NCBI GenBank assembly: GCA_013519935.1
Contig: JACDUA010000008.1
Span: forward strand, 26,138 to 90,137
Length of the DNA stretch: 64,000 nucleotides
Direction: 5' to 3'
Source of the DNA: Ectothiorhodospiraceae bacterium WFHF3C12
GTDB lineage: Bacteria > Pseudomonadota > Gammaproteobacteria > Nitrococcales > Nitrococcaceae
Position numbers and translations under genes: made by a program. A model generated the notes under the pieces. It was not told the DNA's origin. It ran no database searches and saw nothing but the letters and a program-made list of their open reading frames with translations. Positions 1 to 11,400 of this stretch are shown one piece after another. Numbering within the stretch: position 1 is the stretch's first letter; every line of letters starts with the position of its first letter.

Positions 1-171
1 GGGTCCTAAGAGTGGGCTTGATTGTTTTTGTCTTACAGGGCGTATGGAAAAGGATCATTCGTGAATCGGCAAGCCATTGGGGCCGGGTTTTGAGAATACC
101 GTCACGCGGGCCGTCGTGTCGGCGGGGTGCCCATCTTCTCCTTTCCTGCCCCCTTTCCCCCCAAAAAAAAA

Positions 172-197
172 AGTCTCCGCGGTTGCCCGCGGAGACT
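172..197 (-). terminator. Rho-independent terminator downstream of pilA
   Basis: Stem AGTCTCCGCGG/CCGCGGAGACT with TTGC loop, followed on the minus strand by a run of T (A-run 163-172 on plus). Confidence 0.85.
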
Positions 198-226
198 TTC
201 GCGTCCGGCGAGAGTGCCAGCGCTCG

Positions 227-649
227 TTAGCGGCAGTTGGAAGGCAGGAAGTTGGTCGGAACGGTGGTGCCGCCCTGGCCGCAAGTCCACGTCACACTGC
301 CCCCGCTGGTGGCGGCGACCAGGTCCAAGCGGGTGCTGGCGTTCAGGCCGTTGGCGGAGTAGGTAATGACGATCCGCGTGTTCTGGACGTCCACCGAGGT
401 AACGTAGTTGCCGGAGATGGACCCGGCAGGCGCCACGCCGGCACTGGTGTTGTTATTCGGGAACGTGCCGTTGGTGACGACGAACTCCGACACGCCAGTC
501 TTGGCGCCCGAGGCCAGGTTAAGGCCCTCGGTTACCTGCGAGCGAACGGTGTAGTCCTGGTAGGCCGGGATGGCGATCGCGGCCAGGATGCCGATGATCG
601 CGACCACGATCATCAGCTCGATAAGCGTAAAGCCCTGTTGCTTCTTCAT
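227..649 (-). CDS. pilA: Type IVa major pilin
   Basis: [38 protein letters not shown] prepilin N-terminus; paired C-terminal Cys; next to pilR/pilS. Confidence 0.93.
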   Translation of the reverse strand: MKKQQGFTLIELMIVVAIIGILAAIAIPAYQDYTVRSQVTEGLNLASGAKTGVSEFVVTNGTFPNNNTSAGVAPAGSISGNYVTSVDVQNTRIVITYSANGLNASTRLDLVAATSGGSVTWTCGQGGTTVPTNFLPSNCR

Positions 650-969
650 GTTTCAACTCCCCTAGATCAAGTTCTGAACGCCCGCGGCGCTTCGTTGCAA
701 ATCACTGTACCCGGTTTGCCGAAAGGTCCCGGCTCGGCCGGGATTCTCTTTCTCGATGCATAAGCTAGCAGGATGTATGCCAGCTTCGTGTGAACCACGT
801 CACGCAAATAGGAAAACTCATTTAGTCTCCTGTTTTCATGGGCTTACAGCCGTGGTGGACGGCTGTAGCGGCATTCTGGGTGGAGCGCCCTTCTCGCGGC
901 AGGTGTCGATACGCGTCACCTCGCAGCGGCTGTCGGTGACGCAAACTGTCAGGGTGACCAAACCGGTCA

Positions 970-2331
970 CTATTCCAGTCCCAGCTTCTTCAATCGATAA
1001 CGCAGCGCGCGGAAGCTTATACCGAGAAGCTGCGCGGCAGCGGTCTTGTTGTAGCGGGTCTTCTCGAGTGCTCGGGTTATGACGTCCCGTTCGATCTCGC
1101 CGAGATAGTTCTCCAACTCGAAGTCCTCTGACGGATCGGCCACTTCTGCAGTAGGTGCGGGTTGGCCTCCAGAGTCGCCGGCGGCAGTTGAATTTTCGGG
1201 CAGTTGGAGATCGGCAGCGCCGATGACGGTGCCCTCGGACAGGGTCAGGGCGCGTTCAAGTACATTCTCCAGTTCCCGCACGTTGCCCGGAAAGTCATAA
1301 CGTTTGAGGGCCGAGATTGCATCGTCCGCAAGCCTTGGTCGTTCCTCGGTCCCGGATAGTATCTTGTCCAGTATGTGTTCCACCAGTAGCGGCAGATCCT
1401 CTGGGCGCTCGCGCAGGGCGGGGGCGCGCAGCTGTATCACGTTGATCCGGTAATAGAGGTCCCGCCTGAAGTCGCCCGCCTCGACGAGTTGTGCCAGGTC
1501 CTTGTGCGTGGCGCTGAGGATGCGCACATCTATGGGCGCCTCCTTCTGGGAACCCACAGGGCGCACCGCTTTCTCTTGAATGGCCCGCAGGAGCTTGACT
1601 TGCATGTGCTGGGGCAGCTCGGCTACCTCGTCCAGGAATAGTGTGCCCCCATCGGCTGCCTGGAATAGCCCCTGTTTGTCGGTGTTCGCCCCCGTGAAAC
1701 TCCCTTTCTTGTGGCCGAAGAACTCGCTCTCCATGAGTTCGCCGGGAATCGCGCCGCAGTTCACGGGAACGAACGGCTGGTCCCGACGCGGCCCCTTTTC
1801 GTGAATGAGTTTTGCTATCAGCTCCTTGCCAGTGCCGGACTCCCCATAGATGTAAACTGGGGCCTGGCTGCGCGCCAGCTTCACGATGGTCGACCGGATC
1901 TGTTGCATCGCCGCCGACTCGCCAAGGAGCACGTCTCGCGAACGGCGATCCATCTTCGGATCTTCGCTTAGCCTCATGGCGTGCTCGACAAGCCGGCGCA
2001 GCACGTTGAGGTCCACGGGTTTCGAAACGAAATCGAACGCTCCGGCCTTGAGGGCCTGGATCGCGGTGTCGATGCTGCCATAGGCAGTGATAACGGCCAC
2101 GGGGATATCCGGAAACTCCCGCTGTATGTAGTCGACCAGCTCTATGCCGTCGCCATCCGGCAGCTTCATGTCCGTGAGGCAGACACCAACAGCGTGCTCC
2201 TGAAGGGCGCGTTTCGCGGATTCGATGTCCTCGGCTGTTATCGCCTCGACATCCATCCGCTGCAATGTCATCTCGGCAAGTTCGCGAATGTCGGCTTCGT
2301 CATCCACGACCAGGGCGAGTGGACGCGTCAT
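970..2331 (-). CDS. pilR: Sigma-54 dependent response regulator PilR
   Basis: Receiver domain, AAA+ GESGTGKELIA and GAFTGA-type (GSFTGANTDKQG) motifs, Fis-type HTH C-terminus; followed by pilS. Confidence 0.9.
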   Translation of the reverse strand: MTRPLALVVDDEADIRELAEMTLQRMDVEAITAEDIESAKRALQEHAVGVCLTDMKLPDGDGIELVDYIQREFPDIPVAVITAYGSIDTAIQALKAGAFDFVSKPVDLNVLRRLVEHAMRLSEDPKMDRRSRDVLLGESAAMQQIRSTIVKLARSQAPVYIYGESGTGKELIAKLIHEKGPRRDQPFVPVNCGAIPGELMESEFFGHKKGSFTGANTDKQGLFQAADGGTLFLDEVAELPQHMQVKLLRAIQEKAVRPVGSQKEAPIDVRILSATHKDLAQLVEAGDFRRDLYYRINVIQLRAPALRERPEDLPLLVEHILDKILSGTEERPRLADDAISALKRYDFPGNVRELENVLERALTLSEGTVIGAADLQLPENSTAAGDSGGQPAPTAEVADPSEDFELENYLGEIERDVITRALEKTRYNKTAAAQLLGISFRALRYRLKKLGLE

Positions 2332-3993
2332 CTACAGGTTCTCCTCTCGCTTCGGGCCCGCGAAAGTGATGCGGAAGCAGGCCCCCGTACCTTCCCGTTC
2401 CATCAGATTCAGTCTCGCGTGGTTCGCCTCGCAGATCTCCCTGCAAAGATACAGACCAAGACCTGTGCCGGAAGAAGATGTCGTGAAGAACGGCTCGAAC
2501 AGATGCTCGCGAAGCTCTTCGGGAACGCCGGCGCCATTGTCCTGAACCTCGAGAAAAGGTTGGCCGACCTCGTCATAGTCGGCGACCAGGTGTATGCGCG
2601 GCGTCCGGCGGTTGCCGCCTCCATGTTCGCGCGCGTTGCGCATCAAGTTCTCCAGGATCTGCCGGAGGTGGTCAGGGTCGAATCGCGCAGCTGCGCCACT
2701 CAATGCCATGGACACCTCGACCGACTCCAGGCGTGGGTCCTGTTGCTCCCGCCAGTCGTGTACGAATTGGCGAAGCCAGTCGTCCAGATTGAGGCGCGAT
2801 TGCTCGGCGGCCTGACGGCGTGAAAGCTGTAGCACGCTCTCGACGACCGTGTTCAGGCGCTTGCACTGATTACGAATTATCTCCACAAGCCGCTGATCGG
2901 CCGTGGCAAGTGCTTCGTTTTCCTCCAGGAGCTGGCTGGCGTTGGAAATCGCGCCAAGAGGGTTTCGGATCTCGTGGGCGATGCTCGCAGTCAATCGGCC
3001 AAGCGAGGCAAGCTTCGCCTGTTGGACCTGCGCCTGCATTTCGGAAAGATTGTCCAGGAATACAAGGCAGCCCTGATGCCCACCCTGACCGATCGGACGA
3101 AACCGGGGCATGACGTTAGGCCCTGAGGTGCGCAGCGAAACCGGCTGCTCCATGTTGGTCCAGGATTGCCTCCAGGACTCGTAGGCATTCGCAAGCTCGG
3201 CCGAAAGCACGGTCAATTCAGTTCGTTCCGGCACTTGCTGTTCTCCGAGAAGGTCCCTGGCCGCGCGATTAGTGAGCCTTACCCGGCCTTCTGCATCCAG
3301 TACAACGACCCCTGTCTGCAGCCGCTGCACGATGTGGTTGTTGAGGGCCTGCAGGTTCTCGATATCTAGGCCGCGCTGCTCTGCGAGCGCCTGGTTCTCA
3401 CGGGCACGGTTCGCCAGCCAGCCGCCCACCACCGCCGTGGCGAACATGGCCAGGCCCAGGAACCCGACCTGGGAATACCCCAGGGCCGGCTGTCCCAGTT
3501 CAAACAGTGAGTAAAACTGCTGCGCGAACAGCATGATGGTAGCAACAGCCGCGACCAGTGCGCCCTTGCGCATGCCCACCAGGATGCTGCCGCCGGCAAC
3601 GGCGACCAGCAGCGCGGTGGGCAAGCCGTTGTCAATGCTGCCGCTGGCGAAGATCAGCAGGCCCAGCGCGCCGACGTCCACCGCCAACTGGCCGTACACC
3701 TGCCAGGTGAACGAGGGCTGTCTCAGGCCTAGCGGTACCAGCAGAGACACCGACACCATGGCGTAGATAGCGGCAGTGCCCACGAACAGCGACGGCCGGT
3801 CGACGGCGAGGATGTTCTCGCCTCGGGTGATCAGGTAGATGGAGAGGATGCCGAGGGCGATCACCACGCGGTAGATGGAAAAGACCCGCAGCGGCCGCCA
3901 GGTGAAGGCCGTATCGGAGTCGCCATCGGGCGAGGGTGACGGTGGGTTGTCGATGTGCTCGCCCAAGGGGGATGCGACGGTCCTTGTGCTCAT
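2332..3993 (-). CDS. pilS: Sensor histidine kinase PilS
   Basis: N-terminal TM helices, PAS-like region, HEIRNPLGAISNASQLL H-box and HATPase G boxes; start could be upstream (ORF open to 4077). Confidence 0.88.
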   Translation of the reverse strand: MSTRTVASPLGEHIDNPPSPSPDGDSDTAFTWRPLRVFSIYRVVIALGILSIYLITRGENILAVDRPSLFVGTAAIYAMVSVSLLVPLGLRQPSFTWQVYGQLAVDVGALGLLIFASGSIDNGLPTALLVAVAGGSILVGMRKGALVAAVATIMLFAQQFYSLFELGQPALGYSQVGFLGLAMFATAVVGGWLANRARENQALAEQRGLDIENLQALNNHIVQRLQTGVVVLDAEGRVRLTNRAARDLLGEQQVPERTELTVLSAELANAYESWRQSWTNMEQPVSLRTSGPNVMPRFRPIGQGGHQGCLVFLDNLSEMQAQVQQAKLASLGRLTASIAHEIRNPLGAISNASQLLEENEALATADQRLVEIIRNQCKRLNTVVESVLQLSRRQAAEQSRLNLDDWLRQFVHDWREQQDPRLESVEVSMALSGAAARFDPDHLRQILENLMRNAREHGGGNRRTPRIHLVADYDEVGQPFLEVQDNGAGVPEELREHLFEPFFTTSSSGTGLGLYLCREICEANHARLNLMEREGTGACFRITFAGPKREENL

Positions 3994-4182
3994 GGAATCT
4001 TGGTTCGCGTCGGTGTCGTCGTTCTTCTGAATGGCCCCGGCCGCGCTCCGGTAAGGGGTCCCTGACAGTCCCGCCAAGTCTTATGAGGAACACGAGCGTA
4101 ATGCAAGTAACGCCGTCGCGCTTTTTGATTTGACTGGTAGTTTGATAGAGAATACGCACCTTCTCAGAAGGGAGGTGGGCGC

Positions 4183-5355
<1,173 letters not shown>

Positions 5356-5388
5356 GCCACCGCCCAGCGAACACGAGGAAGTCGAGAC

Positions 5389-6261
5389 ATGAGTATTCTG
5401 GTCGACAAGAACACCAAGGTCATCGTGCAGGGGTTCACCGGTAACCAGGGCACGTTCCATGCCGAGCAGTGCCTGGCCTACGGGACCAAGGTCGTCGGCG
5501 GTGTCACGCCCGGTCGCGGTGGGGAGAAGCACCTGGACCTGCCGGTGTTCAACACCTGCAAGGATGCCGTGAAGGCAACCGGCGCCAATGCCTCCATGAT
5601 CTACGTGCCTGCCGGTTTCGCGGCTGACGCGATTCTCGAGGCGGCCGAGGCGGGCATCAAGGTCATCGCCTGCATTACCGAGGGCATCCCGGTGCTGGAT
5701 ATGCTCAAGGTGAAGGCGGCGCTGGACTACTATGGTGCCACCCTCATCGGTCCCAACTGCCCGGGCGTTATTACCCCGGGGCAGTGCAAGATCGGCATCA
5801 TGCCGGGCCATATCCACAAGTCCGGTTCCATCGGCATCGTCAGCCGCTCGGGTACGCTGACCTACGAGGCCGTGAAGCAGACCACCGATATCGGCCTGGG
5901 CCAGAGCACCTGTGTCGGCATCGGGGGTGACCCCATCCAGGGCATGAACTTCATCGATGTGCTGGAGCAGTTCGAGGCGGACCGCCAGACCAAGGGCATC
6001 GTCATGGTCGGCGAGATCGGCGGCACGGCCGAGGAAGAGGCGGCGGAGTTCATCCAGTCCAATGTGCGCAAGCCCGTGGTGGCTTATATCGCCGGTGTCA
6101 CCGCGCCTCCCGGCAAGCGCATGGGCCATGCCGGCGCCATCATCAGCGGCGGTAAGGGAACGGCCAAGGACAAGTTCGCCGCTCTGGACAAGGCGGGCGT
6201 GGCCACCGTGCGCTCGCCGGCCGAGATCGGCGCGCAAGTGCACGAGTTCTTCGCCGGCTGA
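5389..6261 (+). CDS. sucD: Succinyl-CoA synthetase alpha subunit
   Basis: [27 protein letters not shown]..., [14 protein letters not shown] motif. Confidence 0.97.
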   Translation: MSILVDKNTKVIVQGFTGNQGTFHAEQCLAYGTKVVGGVTPGRGGEKHLDLPVFNTCKDAVKATGANASMIYVPAGFAADAILEAAEAGIKVIACITEGIPVLDMLKVKAALDYYGATLIGPNCPGVITPGQCKIGIMPGHIHKSGSIGIVSRSGTLTYEAVKQTTDIGLGQSTCVGIGGDPIQGMNFIDVLEQFEADRQTKGIVMVGEIGGTAEEEAAEFIQSNVRKPVVAYIAGVTAPPGKRMGHAGAIISGGKGTAKDKFAALDKAGVATVRSPAEIGAQVHEFFAG

Positions 6262-6320
6262 ACACCCCGGCGGTGACCGCCGGCCGGGCCCTGCCCCGGC
6301 GTCCGGCCGGGTGCCGAAAC

Positions 6321-6351
6321 AGGCCGAGTCCCCGGGGGCTCGGCCTTTTTG
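6321..6351 (+). terminator. Rho-independent terminator of sucCD
   Basis: AGGCCGAG...CTCGGCCT stem followed by TTTTT. Confidence 0.8.
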
Positions 6352-6400
6352 TTGCCCGGGTGGCTGGCAGCGTCAGCATCCATGACTCAGGATGGCATCC

Positions 6401-8029
6401 ATGGCTAACGAAATCCGCGTCGTGATGGCGCAGCTCAATCCCCTGGTGGGCGATGTGGAGGGCAACGCCGCGGCCGTTGTCGAGAGCGCGGCCCGCGCCC
6501 GTGACGAGCTCGGTGGCGACGTGGTCGTCTTCCCGGAGCTGATGCTGACCGGCTATCCTCCGGATGATCTGCTCCTGCGGGACGATTTCATGGACAGCGT
6601 CGAGCGGACGCTGGAGAGCCTGCGTGAGCGGATCCACGGTATCGCCGTCGTCCTCGGTACGCCGCTGCGCTCGCCCGCGGGGTTGCGCAATGCAGCGGTT
6701 GTCTTCGCCGACGGTGCCGAGCAGGGCCGCTACTTCAAGCAGCAGCTGCCCACCTACGGCGTTTTCGATGACAAGCGTTATTTCACGCCCGGCGACACGT
6801 CGCTGGTGGTGGAGATCCGGGGTTGCCGGATCGGGGTCACGGTCTGCGAGGATCTCTGGCACCCCGGCCCGGCGGCGGCGGCTCACCGTGCCGGTGCCGA
6901 GCTGCTGATCAACATCAACGCCTCCCCCTTCGACCGGCACAAGTGGCGGGCCCGCGAACAGGTGCTGCGCGCCCGACTCGCGGAGGCGCCGGTGCCGCTC
7001 GTTTACGTGAATATGTCCGGGGGGCACGACGAGGTGGTCTACGATGGCGGCTCCTGCGCGTTCAACCGGGACGGGGAGCTTACGGTCAGGGCACCGCAGT
7101 TCGAGCTTGGCCTGTATCCGGTGACCCTGCAGGCCGGGGACGGAGGCTGGCGGTCCCGGGCCGGGACCATTGCCGCCGAGCTCGACGCCGAGGCAAGCGT
7201 TTACGAGGCGCTGGTCTGGGGGGTTCGGGACTACATCGACAAGAACGGCTTTCCCGGGGCCCTGATCGGGCTGTCGGGCGGTATGGATTCGGCGCTCACT
7301 GCCGCCATTGCCGTGGACGCCCTGGGGCCGGACCGCGTCCACACCATCATGATGCCCACGCGCTACACCTCGGAGCTCAGTCATACGGACGCCACGGCGG
7401 TGGCGGAGAACCTGGGCATTCGTTACGACGTTGTTGCCATAGAAGACATTTTCGAAGCGTTTCGCGGGGCGCTGGGTCCGCTGTTCGAAGGGCGGCCTGA
7501 AGACATCACGGAGGAGAACCTCCAGTCCCGCACCCGCGGCACGCTGCTGATGGCGGTGTCGAACAAGTTCGGCAAGCTGGTGCTGGCCACCGGCAACAAG
7601 AGTGAGATGGCCGTGGGCTACGCCACACTCTACGGGGACATGGTGGGCGGTTTCTCGCCGCTGAAGGACGTGCTGAAGACCGAGGTCTACGATCTTGCCC
7701 GCTACCGCAACACGCTGGGTGCCGTGATCCCCGAGAGCATCTTTACCAAGGCGCCCACGGCCGAGCTGCGGCCGGATCAGAAGGACTCCGACAGTCTGCC
7801 CGAATATCACGTGCTTGACGCCATAATCGAGGCCTATGTCGAGAAGGACCAGTCTGTGGCGTCCATCGTGTCGGAAGGTTACGATGCCGGGGATGTCGAG
7901 CGCGTCATTCGCATGATCCACAAGAACGAATACAAGCGCCGGCAGGCGCCGCCGGGCGTCAAGGTCACTGCCCGTGCTTTCGGGCGCGACCGGCGCTACC
8001 CGATCACGTCCGGTTTCGGGCGTGGTTAA
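6401..8029 (+). CDS. nadE: Glutamine-dependent NAD+ synthetase
   Basis: Nitrilase-type amidase domain plus synthetase domain with SGGMDSALTAAIAVDALG. Confidence 0.93.
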   Translation: MANEIRVVMAQLNPLVGDVEGNAAAVVESAARARDELGGDVVVFPELMLTGYPPDDLLLRDDFMDSVERTLESLRERIHGIAVVLGTPLRSPAGLRNAAVVFADGAEQGRYFKQQLPTYGVFDDKRYFTPGDTSLVVEIRGCRIGVTVCEDLWHPGPAAAAHRAGAELLININASPFDRHKWRAREQVLRARLAEAPVPLVYVNMSGGHDEVVYDGGSCAFNRDGELTVRAPQFELGLYPVTLQAGDGGWRSRAGTIAAELDAEASVYEALVWGVRDYIDKNGFPGALIGLSGGMDSALTAAIAVDALGPDRVHTIMMPTRYTSELSHTDATAVAENLGIRYDVVAIEDIFEAFRGALGPLFEGRPEDITEENLQSRTRGTLLMAVSNKFGKLVLATGNKSEMAVGYATLYGDMVGGFSPLKDVLKTEVYDLARYRNTLGAVIPESIFTKAPTAELRPDQKDSDSLPEYHVLDAIIEAYVEKDQSVASIVSEGYDAGDVERVIRMIHKNEYKRRQAPPGVKVTARAFGRDRRYPITSGFGRG

Positions 8030-8033
8030 CTGA

Positions 8034-8432
<399 letters not shown>

Positions 8433-8434
8433 GA

Positions 8435-9229
8435 TCAGTCGCTCGCCGACTGCTGCTCGCGCCTCGCTAGCGGGTGATCCGGGAAGTTGTCGCCGATTAC
8501 CCGGCGAATGTCCTCCCGCAGCGCGGGTATCTCCAGCTTGCCATAGGCCTCGGCCATGATGGCGAGCGCCTCTTCCACGGCGGGCGTCTCGTCATATTCG
8601 CTCAGGATGCGCTTGGCCCGGTTGGCGGCTGCGACAAAGGCACCCCGGTCCATGTAGAACCGCGCCACGTGAAGCTCGTGACGGGCCTGCAGATCCCGGA
8701 TGATGAGCATGCGCTGGCGGGCGTTTTCGGCATAGTCGCTGTCCGGGTACTGGGTGACCACGGTCCGGAAGGCGCGAAATGCGCGTTGCAGCGGCTCGGG
8801 ATTGCGGCTGGCCCGATCCAGGTCGAAGGCTTCGGTGAGAAACGACCGCCCGCGGCTCATTTCCGCCACGCCCTGCATGAAATGCGCGTACGGCACCGAC
8901 GGATGTCGCGGGTTCAGCCGGATGAACCGCTCGGCGGCGGCCACGGCCGAATCCGGTTCGTCGAAGCGATAATAGGCGTAGATAATATCGAGCTGCGCCT
9001 GCTCGGCGTAGCGGCCGAAGGGGTAACGCGCCTGCAACGTCTCCAGGGTCTGAACGGCGTCCTCGTAGTTGCCGGCGTCCATCGCCTCCTGGGCCTCGGC
9101 GTACAGGCTCTCCGCCGGTTGCTCCTCGTCGGCGCCGTTGGTGGCGCAGCCTGCGAGGGCGACGACGGCCGCCAGGCAGAGCGTGATCAGAATCCTTGGC
9201 ATAAGGGCCATTGGCTCCCGGGGTTGCAA
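8435..9229 (-). CDS. bamD: Outer membrane assembly lipoprotein BamD
   Basis: Lipobox LAGCATN, TPR repeats (YAEAQEAMDAGNYEDAVQTLETLQARYPFGRYAEQAQLDIIYAYYR), divergent to rluD. Confidence 0.92.
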   Translation of the reverse strand: MQPREPMALMPRILITLCLAAVVALAGCATNGADEEQPAESLYAEAQEAMDAGNYEDAVQTLETLQARYPFGRYAEQAQLDIIYAYYRFDEPDSAVAAAERFIRLNPRHPSVPYAHFMQGVAEMSRGRSFLTEAFDLDRASRNPEPLQRAFRAFRTVVTQYPDSDYAENARQRMLIIRDLQARHELHVARFYMDRGAFVAAANRAKRILSEYDETPAVEEALAIMAEAYGKLEIPALREDIRRVIGDNFPDHPLARREQQSASD

Positions 9230-9311
9230 TGCGCGAAGGCGTCATTCTAGGTAAACAGTGCGGTGTTGCACAGCGCGCGGTGGCGTGCGGCGGTTACGTT
9301 GGAGCACGGCC

Positions 9312-10286
9312 ATGAGCGAACGGATCGAGCGCAGTGCCACGGTGCCGGACGATCTGCGCGGCGAGCGTTTCGACCGCGTCGCCGCCGCCCTGTTCCCGGA
9401 GTTCTCGCGCACGCGGCTGCAGAGCTGGATCCGGGCCGGGCAAATCACCGTCAACGGCGCCCGCTGCAAGCCTCGCGAAGCCCTGCTCGGCGGTGAAATC
9501 ATCCGCGTTGAGGCGGCGCTGGAACGGGACGACGCCCAGGTCGAGCCGGAAGCCATCACCCTGGACATCGTTCACGAGGACGAGGACCTGCTGGTCATCA
9601 ACAAGCCCGCCGGGCTCGTGGTGCACCCCGGCGCGGGAAATCGGGCGGGTACGCTCCAGAACGCGCTGCTCCACCACGCCCCCGAGACCGAGCGCCTGCC
9701 CAGGGCCGGGCTCGTCCACCGACTGGACAAGGACACCTCCGGCCTGCTCGTGGTCGCCAGAACCCTGCAGGCCCACAAGGCCCTGGTGGACCAGCTGCAG
9801 GCCCGGAGCATGGGCCGGGAATACCTGGCGCTCGTGGCCGGCACGATGACCGCCGGCGGGGAGGTGGATGCGCCCATTGGCCGCGATCCCCGGGAGCGCA
9901 AGCGCATGGCCGTGCGCGAGGACGGCAAGCCTGCGGTCACCGGCTACAGGGTGGAAGAGCGTTTCCCGGCCCATACGCTGGTGCGGTGTCTTCTCCAGAC
10001 GGGGCGGACGCATCAGATTCGCGTGCACATGGCCCACATCCGCCACCCGCTGGTGGGGGATCCCGTCTACGGTGGCCGTCCGCGGCTGCCCAAGGGCGCG
10101 GACGATGCGCTGCGCGCGGCCCTGTCGGGTTTCCGGCGCCAGGCTCTGCACGCCCAGCGCCTTACACTGACTCACCCGCGCAGCGGCGAGTCCGAAACCT
10201 GGGCGGCCCCGCTGCCGGCGGACATGGAAGCGCTGCTCGCGGTACTACGCGCCCACCGCGATGCCCGGGAAGGGCGGCTGTCATGA
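9312..10286 (+). CDS. rluD: 23S rRNA pseudouridine synthase RluD
   Basis: S4 domain, GLVHRLDKDTSGLLVVA catalytic motif. Confidence 0.93.
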   Translation: MSERIERSATVPDDLRGERFDRVAAALFPEFSRTRLQSWIRAGQITVNGARCKPREALLGGEIIRVEAALERDDAQVEPEAITLDIVHEDEDLLVINKPAGLVVHPGAGNRAGTLQNALLHHAPETERLPRAGLVHRLDKDTSGLLVVARTLQAHKALVDQLQARSMGREYLALVAGTMTAGGEVDAPIGRDPRERKRMAVREDGKPAVTGYRVEERFPAHTLVRCLLQTGRTHQIRVHMAHIRHPLVGDPVYGGRPRLPKGADDALRAALSGFRRQALHAQRLTLTHPRSGESETWAAPLPADMEALLAVLRAHRDAREGRLS

Positions 10287-11029
10287 ACGAGGCATCGATC
10301 GAGCTCATTCTGCCCGACTGGCCGGTGCCCGCCGGCGTGCGGGCGGTCAGCACCACGCGCAGCGGAGGCGTGAGCGCGCCGCCCTTCGATACCCTGAACC
10401 TGGGCGGGCACACGGGTGACGATCCCGCCGCCGTCGCCGAGAACCGCAGGTGGCTGGCCGAAGCGGCGGGGATGCCATCGGCGCCGCGCTGGCTGAATCA
10501 GGTGCATGGCACGGACGTGCTGCACGTCACCGAAGCCGGGGCGCCCGAGGACGCCGACGCCGCCTGGACCGATCGTCCCGGCCGGGTCTGTGCCGTGCTC
10601 ACGGCGGATTGCCTGCCGGTGATCCTGGCGGCAGTGGACGGTAGTGCCGTAGGCGTTGCCCACGCCGGGTGGCGGGGCCTGAGCGCCGGCGTACTGGAGA
10701 GCCTCATCGACGAAATGCGCGCCGCGCCCCGGGAGCTCGTGGCCTGGCTGGGGCCGGCCATCGGCCCGGCCGCCTTCGAGGTGGGGCCGGAGGTGCGCGA
10801 GGCGTTCCTGGCGCGGGACGACGGGGCCGAGGCAGCGTTCCAGTCGTCCCCGGCCGGACGGTGGCTAGCCGACATCTACATGCTCGCCCGCCGCCGTCTC
10901 GATGCCGCCGGGGTTGAGGCGGTGTTCGGCGGCGGATCCTGCACCGTAGCCGATTCGCGCCGATTCTTCTCCTATCGCCGCGATGGTGAGACCGGGCGCA
11001 TGGCGACGGCCATCTGGCTCGAACCCTAG
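10283..11029 (+). CDS. pgeF: Purine nucleoside phosphorylase/laccase-domain protein (YfiH/PgeF)
   Basis: LNQVHGTDV, DCLPVILA, AHAGWRGL motifs; start overlaps end of rluD. Confidence 0.9.
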   Translation: MNEASIELILPDWPVPAGVRAVSTTRSGGVSAPPFDTLNLGGHTGDDPAAVAENRRWLAEAAGMPSAPRWLNQVHGTDVLHVTEAGAPEDADAAWTDRPGRVCAVLTADCLPVILAAVDGSAVGVAHAGWRGLSAGVLESLIDEMRAAPRELVAWLGPAIGPAAFEVGPEVREAFLARDDGAEAAFQSSPAGRWLADIYMLARRRLDAAGVEAVFGGGSCTVADSRRFFSYRRDGETGRMATAIWLEP

Positions 11030-11065
11030 GTTGGCCCCGGGTGCTCCGGTACGCATGGAAAGGAC

Positions 11066-11146
11066 CGCCGCGAGGACGCGCCTCCCACACTCCCGGAAGA
11101 TGCCGTGATGGCCGAATACCGCTGTGGGAGGCGCGTCCCCGCGGCG
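11066..11146. repeat. REP-like palindrome
   Basis: 24-bp arms CGCCGCGAGGACGCGCCTCCCACA / TGTGGGAGGCGCGTCCCCGCGGCG with a single mismatch, intergenic. Confidence 0.75.
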
Positions 11147-11330
11147 ATGGTCGAACGCAAGCCCGCCGGGTCTAAGGCCGACCTCAATCCTGACGATGCC
11201 CACTCGCCCGTTGATGGGGTCGATGGTCGCGAGCCCCGTGGACGGGGCGGTTGATGCCTCCCCAATCCACCCTGCACCCCACCCAAACCTGACCTGGCTC
11301 AACCCGGCTGGCATTAGCGGCGTTACATTG

Positions 11331-11358
11331 CTTGAAAAGCCGATGGTGTCCCCCATCT
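11331..11358 (+). promoter_or_regulatory. Sigma-32 (RpoH) heat-shock promoter of clpB
   Basis: CTTGAAA-N13-CCCCATCT, matching the classical RpoH consensus, 43 bp upstream of the clpB start. Confidence 0.88.
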
Positions 11359-11400
11359 TGTGGATAAGTTCAAAAACACCACCGAATTCGAGGTTTTTCT

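Noticed and set aside
694-714. Possible sigma-54 promoter for pilA (minus strand CCGGGTACAGTGATTTGCAAC)
   Set aside because: The GG-to-GC spacing is off by one from the -24/-12 consensus, so I did not call it, although PilR-dependent sigma-54 control of pilA is expected.
6143-7921. 592-aa minus-strand ORF opposite nadE
   Set aside because: Antisense shadow ORF; nadE is clear on the plus strand.
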